In this document: positions 58,911 to 64,000 of the stretch, piece after piece
Layout: the number at the start of each line of letters is the position of its first letter
How positions within the stretch are numbered: the first letter of the stretch is position 1
NCBI RefSeq assembly: GCF_000237925.1
Contig: NC_031495.1
Coordinates: 24,756,872-24,820,871, forward strand
Source of the DNA: Schistosoma mansoni
Lineage: Eukaryota; Platyhelminthes; Trematoda; Strigeidida; Schistosomatidae
Reading direction: 5' to 3'
Length of the DNA: 64,000 nucleotides
Notes under the pieces: model-generated
Told to the model about the DNA's origin: nothing
The model's database searches: none
The model's input: only the letters and a program-made list of their open reading frames with translations
Made by a program: the position numbers and the translations under genes

Positions 58911-60364
58911 TAAACAGTGCAAGGGAACAAAATAAAAATATTTATTACCACTAAAAAACAAATGTGGTCAAGTCGATGACATCTAATTATAGTCGAGGCG
59001 ATATTTTGCGATTTTACTAAGTATTTTGAATATAATGAATTTAATTCGTCTATTTGTTCATTCTCTGGAGAAACTAACTAAACTACCTCGCAAAATGTTG
59101 GAAATTTGATGTTTTACTCATTGAGAGATTTCAAATGTATCATTATTTTCAAGATTAATAATCTATGCAATACTTAATTTGCATGAACTTATCAGGTCAA
59201 ATTTTGGTAATGATACCTTAAACTGCGATCAATCAACCATTCATAAACGTTTAATAAATACGTTTTTGAATATATCTAAATGACTTTCTAAAGAAAATAT
59301 CATCACAAAAATGTATGACCTTCAGCTAATCCTATTCATAAGACCACGTTAAACCACAACAGATCATATTTCTTTAATTATATAATGACCATAATAAAAG
59401 GATTATTTTAAATTTTATGGATTAATGCCAACAAATAAACCGATGAAATCCAGTGATTATTGATTGACTGTATATATATACTCTAGGTGCCCTCTGAAAG
59501 GTATATATCTTGGTACCTTTACCCAGTTATTATTTTTAGTTTTTTAATAATGGAATAAACATAAAGTAATTCATTGGATTTTAAATCCATTCCATTTGCT
59601 GGCAATTTTCGTTTTTTTTACTGTTGATATATTGACTATAATCATAATGTTTTATGTAAGTAGGATTGTAAATTTTATTTATTTTTTTTCTCCGTACTAT
59701 TTATTGTACTATTTAATAGAGAACTCAACATGTAATATTATCCAATAAAGTAATTATGTCGAATGGCAACAATCATATACGTATATCTGCCATGACAACG
59801 TTCAGGGTACATAAGTTGAATGTTATTTGAGTAACTCATACATGGATTATTTTATAAATCTAAATTTCCACTTAATTGACTTTATACTTAATGTTTTTTT
59901 TATATATATATTTTGGTAAATTAGTATTAAAAGCATATAAGGTAGGTAATGAGAGGGAGAGATAGAGAGAAATAGATGACAAAAATATGTCAGATTGATC
60001 TCAATTATATTGAATAATGTTATTCATAATAATTCAATTGAACAACGTTGAAAAACATAGTTGCAATTAAATTAATATTAAAGTTTTTAATGTTTATATT
60101 TAGACATGTTCATTATTGAATTGGTTCATATGATTAAATGTAGTACTCTGATGGTTAATACAGTGAAACTCGGAAGTACAAAAATTAGAAGTTATGAAAT
60201 AAGTAAACTAAAAAAACAACCAGATTGATAGAATTTTTTTGTTTTTAGAATAGAAGGATACAAGGAAGATAAATATCTGCACCACTTCAGACTGTTTTTC
60301 AGCTTTGTCGTTGAAGACTTCAGTTAGTGATTGTTACTGTAGTATGAACACTTGGCAACTCGAC
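58908..60364. other. no recognisable gene
   Basis: AT-rich, with a short GA-rich run near 59950-59973. No coding signal. Confidence 0.45.
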
Positions 60365-60905
60365 TAATTACTGCTATCTCTGCCCCCGAATGCCCTGGTA
60401 CGGCCAAGAGCGACGAAAGTCCGCTCTTCCTCTCGAAATGCTCTCATATGGCCACGCGTATATAGCCTCTGCCAGGGAAGTCCTACTCACTGCCTTCTCA
60501 CAGTGGCATTACTGTTGTTTACGAAATTGAGAGGACGAAAAGCGAATGTCCGGCGCTTCAACCGGGTTGGTAGACACGGAAAGTTCACCTAGAGAAGTTG
60601 GAAAACCCTGATTCCAAACCAATGGTGCACATGGGCTCCAGGATCCTAAAGGAACAAATGACGTATGAACCAATTGTTGGTCACCGGCTACCATGGGACT
60701 GCATCTCCTCACGATGCTCCACTGCCTTGTGGATCAGGCCTTTAGGTCAAAGGCTCCGAGTGTGGCTCCCTAAGAAAACCACCTGTTTCAGTTTGGGCAC
60801 CTGGGCAGTATCACAGCCTTCACACAAATCAAATGAGATTTGTGCGGCGCATATATATCTGGTGCCCCTTTGTACCAATATTTATATGTTTGAATAAATA
60901 AATAA
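60365..60905 (+). repeat. high-copy retroelement 3'-tail repeat
   Basis: Noticeably more GC-rich than its flanks and ends in 'aataaataaataag', a simple-repeat tail as in LINEs. A truncated copy occurs in antisense at 18478-18600. No recognisable protein domain in any frame, so it may be a LINE 3' untranslated region or a non-autonomous relative. Confidence 0.65.
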
Positions 60906-63404
60906 GTAAACTGCTACCTCTCTCCCAATCTACTTCTACTACATTTTAATGCAATAATAAGCTTAGCGGCATACTGAGGCACTTTTATCCTTTGATTTTT
61001 ATTTTTGATTCACATTCGCAGATTTCATCTAGCCTATTAAATTCCCAGTCTGTTTATGTTCAACAGTATCTTATGTATACTACTGCATGTCTTTGAAAGC
61101 TAATAGCGCAAAATAACTGTTCCTAAAAAACAACGTCACCTAATGAGTAAATGATATAAAAATCAATAAGACTGATTTACAGATATATCCAATACTTACC
61201 AACTACTCTAATTGATCATCTCTCATTAAGGTCAAAATAAACTTGCTTTTGATATGATTACTCTATGTTTAAGTTTTTTGATAACATACAGATCCTAAAC
61301 AAGAGTTTATCCATAGCTGATATCTAATGCTTTCCATTATATATTCATCTTTAAATCACGGTTTTATATACCATTTGTTTGCTATCGGTTTATATTTGTT
61401 TCGAGATTTTAAATAATATTTTGCAATATATTTTACTGTTTGCTGAACTAACTATATTTTCACAGTACATTATGAGATACAATAGCTTAAAATAAGTTAG
61501 GAGAAAAATTTCACTTCTAATTTCTAGGGGAAAGAAACATAAATTTTGAAAATGTAAATTTCAATCAATTCTGCCACCACTATGCTAAATAAAGTAAACC
61601 AGACCTACTTTCTAGTGTAACTGGGCACTCATAGCCTGTTACGTAACACAATATATTTTTCATCTGGTTACCGTATGTATAAATATTAAGGTTTTTATCT
61701 GATTAAAACAGATGTGGCAATCTGAAGATGGTTTTTGTTACACGATGACTTACGATGCCCTGAGAATGTCAGTAAATAAGTTGAAATGTGAAGAGTCAGC
61801 ATTTGAACATGAATAACTCAGTATTCACAGCACAGACTGCACCTATATAATTTGATCAATGTTTTAAGATTTTTTGATCTGTGTCGACAGTGCAATCATC
61901 TTAATTAGGACTACTTTATTACACACTAATAATAATAACAATAATAATAGCTTTATTCACTATTATTTGTTACATTCAACAATTCTCTGTACCAATAGTC
62001 CAATATCACCACACATTTCTCTTTAACATAAACACAAACTGCGATTATTTAAAAATATATTCTATAGACGTTTTTAGCTATCAGTGTTTGTCATCCACCT
62101 TTACCTACAAAAGTTTTCTATCATCTCAACTACTAAGATAATTTTGTCACATTTTTTTAAGGTGTATAAATTACAATGTAATCTTTTCCTACTCTTTCAA
62201 AAGATAGGGAAGGAGAGAAATCTCTCGGCTACGTTTCTGTCTGTCGTTCAGTATTTGGCATCGAAAAACTTACTACGTCTCTATAATCGCTATTGAGTAT
62301 ACAAAGTTTGCATTTATAGTGATTCGCTTTAAACAAATTTAAAACACAAAGGCCGAATGCAATATTTCCACAAGTTAAAAGCAAGTTTCGTAAACATTTG
62401 AGCGGGTAGTCGTTTTTGTAACAAACATTCTTGTCAACCCTTTCACTACTGATATTAAAATTGTCAACTCATGAGTATTCTTGATATTAATCGAGTTATC
62501 TGTTCGATAGATTTTCAGTTACTTTACAACTAACACTGAATGTGGTATGAAATCGTCAAGAAATTTATAAGAAAATAACATTTAAGATGTTTTTCTATGA
62601 TTATTAAATATTCACTTTTCAAATTTCTAACACACAACCAACCCACAAGTATTGAGGTTTAATGAATAAATAGTTATCTTAGATACACTAATTAATCACT
62701 GAATGATGAAAAATCTAATCCTTAGTGTCGAAAAGTGATAAGTGAAATGGTTTAAATCTCACGAAGAAAATAAATTCACATAAGTTTACTGATATATTCT
62801 CTATGTCGTATCACAATTACCACTAAATCTGCAGTGTTAAGACTTCCTGTCTATTCCTTCCAGCTACATACCTATTTTGGATATGAGTGTTCAATACTGA
62901 AAACTCTAGGGAAAATAATAAAATCTTCATCTTTATTTGTCTTTTTTTTATAAATTCCTTACTTAAAATGGATAATCTGTTCAAGGTCTTCTCTCTAACC
63001 CACTTCTGTAATAGATTTTATATTTATTAAAATGCTCATGTATTAGTTAGTACAATCACTTCAACCTATTAATTATATTCTTATCGTCATGTACTTCTAA
63101 CTACATAAACAAAAAGTCATGATTTCTAGCAAAAAAACAAACAGTCTGTTACATTAATGATCTTAGGTGAAGTAAATACCAGTTACCTAATATTACATAA
63201 AAGTCGCCAGATTATGATCATATTATCAAACCGAAGAAAAGAAATTAAAGTAAGAATGATATTAAAACTTAAATATAATTTAAACAAAAGCTTATCATCT
63301 ATCAATTTATAAACAATAATATCAGATCAAAATAGAAATGGAATCAAGTTAGAAAACGTAGGAAAGATTGACTACCATTCTTTTGTTCATTTAAAACGAA
63401 TTTG
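60906..63404. other. no recognisable gene
   Basis: AT-rich. A small AATAAT-type run at 61927-61948. The frame at 62084-62296 has no recognisable domain. Confidence 0.45.
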
Positions 63405-63407
63405 AAA

Positions 63408-63550
63408 TAAAGATGGATAGTCGCTGGCAGTGGGATCCAGGACGCACCGCACACCACAACCGAACACGGGCGAAACAAACGAAGCCGCAGGGCGACAGAA
63501 CCGACAAGGGACGGGGCCCGCGCGAGAGACGCGCACGAAGCGCGACACCC
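63408..63550. repeat. Sm-alpha arm running into an anomalous GC-rich stretch
   Basis: 63408-63446 is the Sm-alpha left arm ('aaagatggatagtcgctggc' to 'gatccaggacgc'). From about 63447 to the gap the sequence becomes very GC-rich with 'gggcgaaac'-like pieces and is unlike anything else in the window. It is best read as corrupted consensus at a hairpin, or a foreign join. Confidence 0.6.
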
Positions 63551-63750
63551 NNNNNNNNNNNNNNNNNNNNNNNNNNNNNNNNNNNNNNNNNNNNNNNNNN
63601 NNNNNNNNNNNNNNNNNNNNNNNNNNNNNNNNNNNNNNNNNNNNNNNNNNNNNNNNNNNNNNNNNNNNNNNNNNNNNNNNNNNNNNNNNNNNNNNNNNNN
63701 NNNNNNNNNNNNNNNNNNNNNNNNNNNNNNNNNNNNNNNNNNNNNNNNNN
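63551..63750. other. assembly gap, 200 N
   Basis: Exactly 200 N, immediately after the GC-rich anomaly that follows an Sm-alpha arm. Confidence 0.99.
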
Positions 63751-63934
63751 CAATAAAGAATCTGGAATATATATGCATCGACTCAAGTTGTTTTATCATA
63801 TCAATACAGTGTAATAGAGTTATCAAGAAAAGTTCGGCGTAGACAATATGATTCCAGAAGGATGGATAAGTTCGTGGAATAGAACAGTATAAGATTATTT
63901 TAAAAATTAAGATCTGGGTCATTGCAACCAGAGG

Positions 63935-64000
63935 CATGTCACCCAAATTATCCAATGGATAGAACTAGAAAGGAAGGCCCAGGACAGAGTGGGTCGGAGA
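63935..64000 (+). repeat. RTE-type LINE fragment cut by the window edge
   Basis: 'Aaggcccaggacagagtggg' corresponds to 'gattgctcaggacagagttc' at 16405-16415 (the AQDRVG motif of RTE ORF2). It continues past the end of the window. Confidence 0.6.

Noticed and set aside
1-64000. CRISPR arrays, rRNA genes, operon-like clusters
   Set aside because: None seen; the window is eukaryotic with spliced genes.

Overview
The window looks like nuclear DNA of a blood fluke (Schistosoma or a very close trematode). It is AT-rich with large introns. It carries several copies of the Sm-alpha type tRNA-related SINE, whose hammerhead ribozyme is a schistosome hallmark, plus RTE- and CR1-type LINE debris and a Mutator-like transposase relic. 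The species call is inference from these repeat families; no sequence search was possible.

Two host genes can be built exon by exon. On the minus strand, 21146 down to 10972, seven exons with GT/AG borders and consistent phases give a 406-residue mitochondrial pyruvate dehydrogenase kinase with its N-box, DxGGG and GxGxG motifs and C-terminal DW motif. On the plus strand, 43625 to 55457, three exons give a 102-residue secreted prepropeptide: signal peptide, acidic spacer, dibasic sites, and a C-terminal peptide FFCNPMGCV with a six-residue Cys-Cys ring. This second gene is the most interesting item here. It looks like an undescribed cyclic neuropeptide gene reminiscent of the somatostatin/allatostatin-C/urotensin layout, and its 11.4-kb second intron is packed with mobile elements.

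Layout. 1-10 kb: an Sm-alpha copy, hammerhead SINEs of a second family (called family B here) and a dead MULE. 10.9-21.2 kb: the kinase gene, with an RTE fragment in an intron. 21.4-28.8 kb: nested retroelement debris, including a 1.4-kb foldback element with a 16-bp target-site duplication and a fairly long CR1-type LINE. 29.5-33.7 kb: an apparently identical second copy of 12.8-16.9 kb that contains two orphan kinase exons. 33.7-43.6 kb: mostly unrecognised sequence with one antisense LINE relic. 43.6-55.5 kb: the peptide gene. 55.5-64 kb: SINEs, a high-copy 3'-tail repeat, an odd GC-rich patch beside a gap, and the start of another RTE fragment.

Three themes run across the region. First, two SINE families carry clearly related hammerhead cores (same stem II, near-identical loop, self-complementary stem III). 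Second, both families occur as head-to-head foldbacks. Third, all five 200-N assembly gaps lie in or directly beside such inverted or hammerhead repeats.
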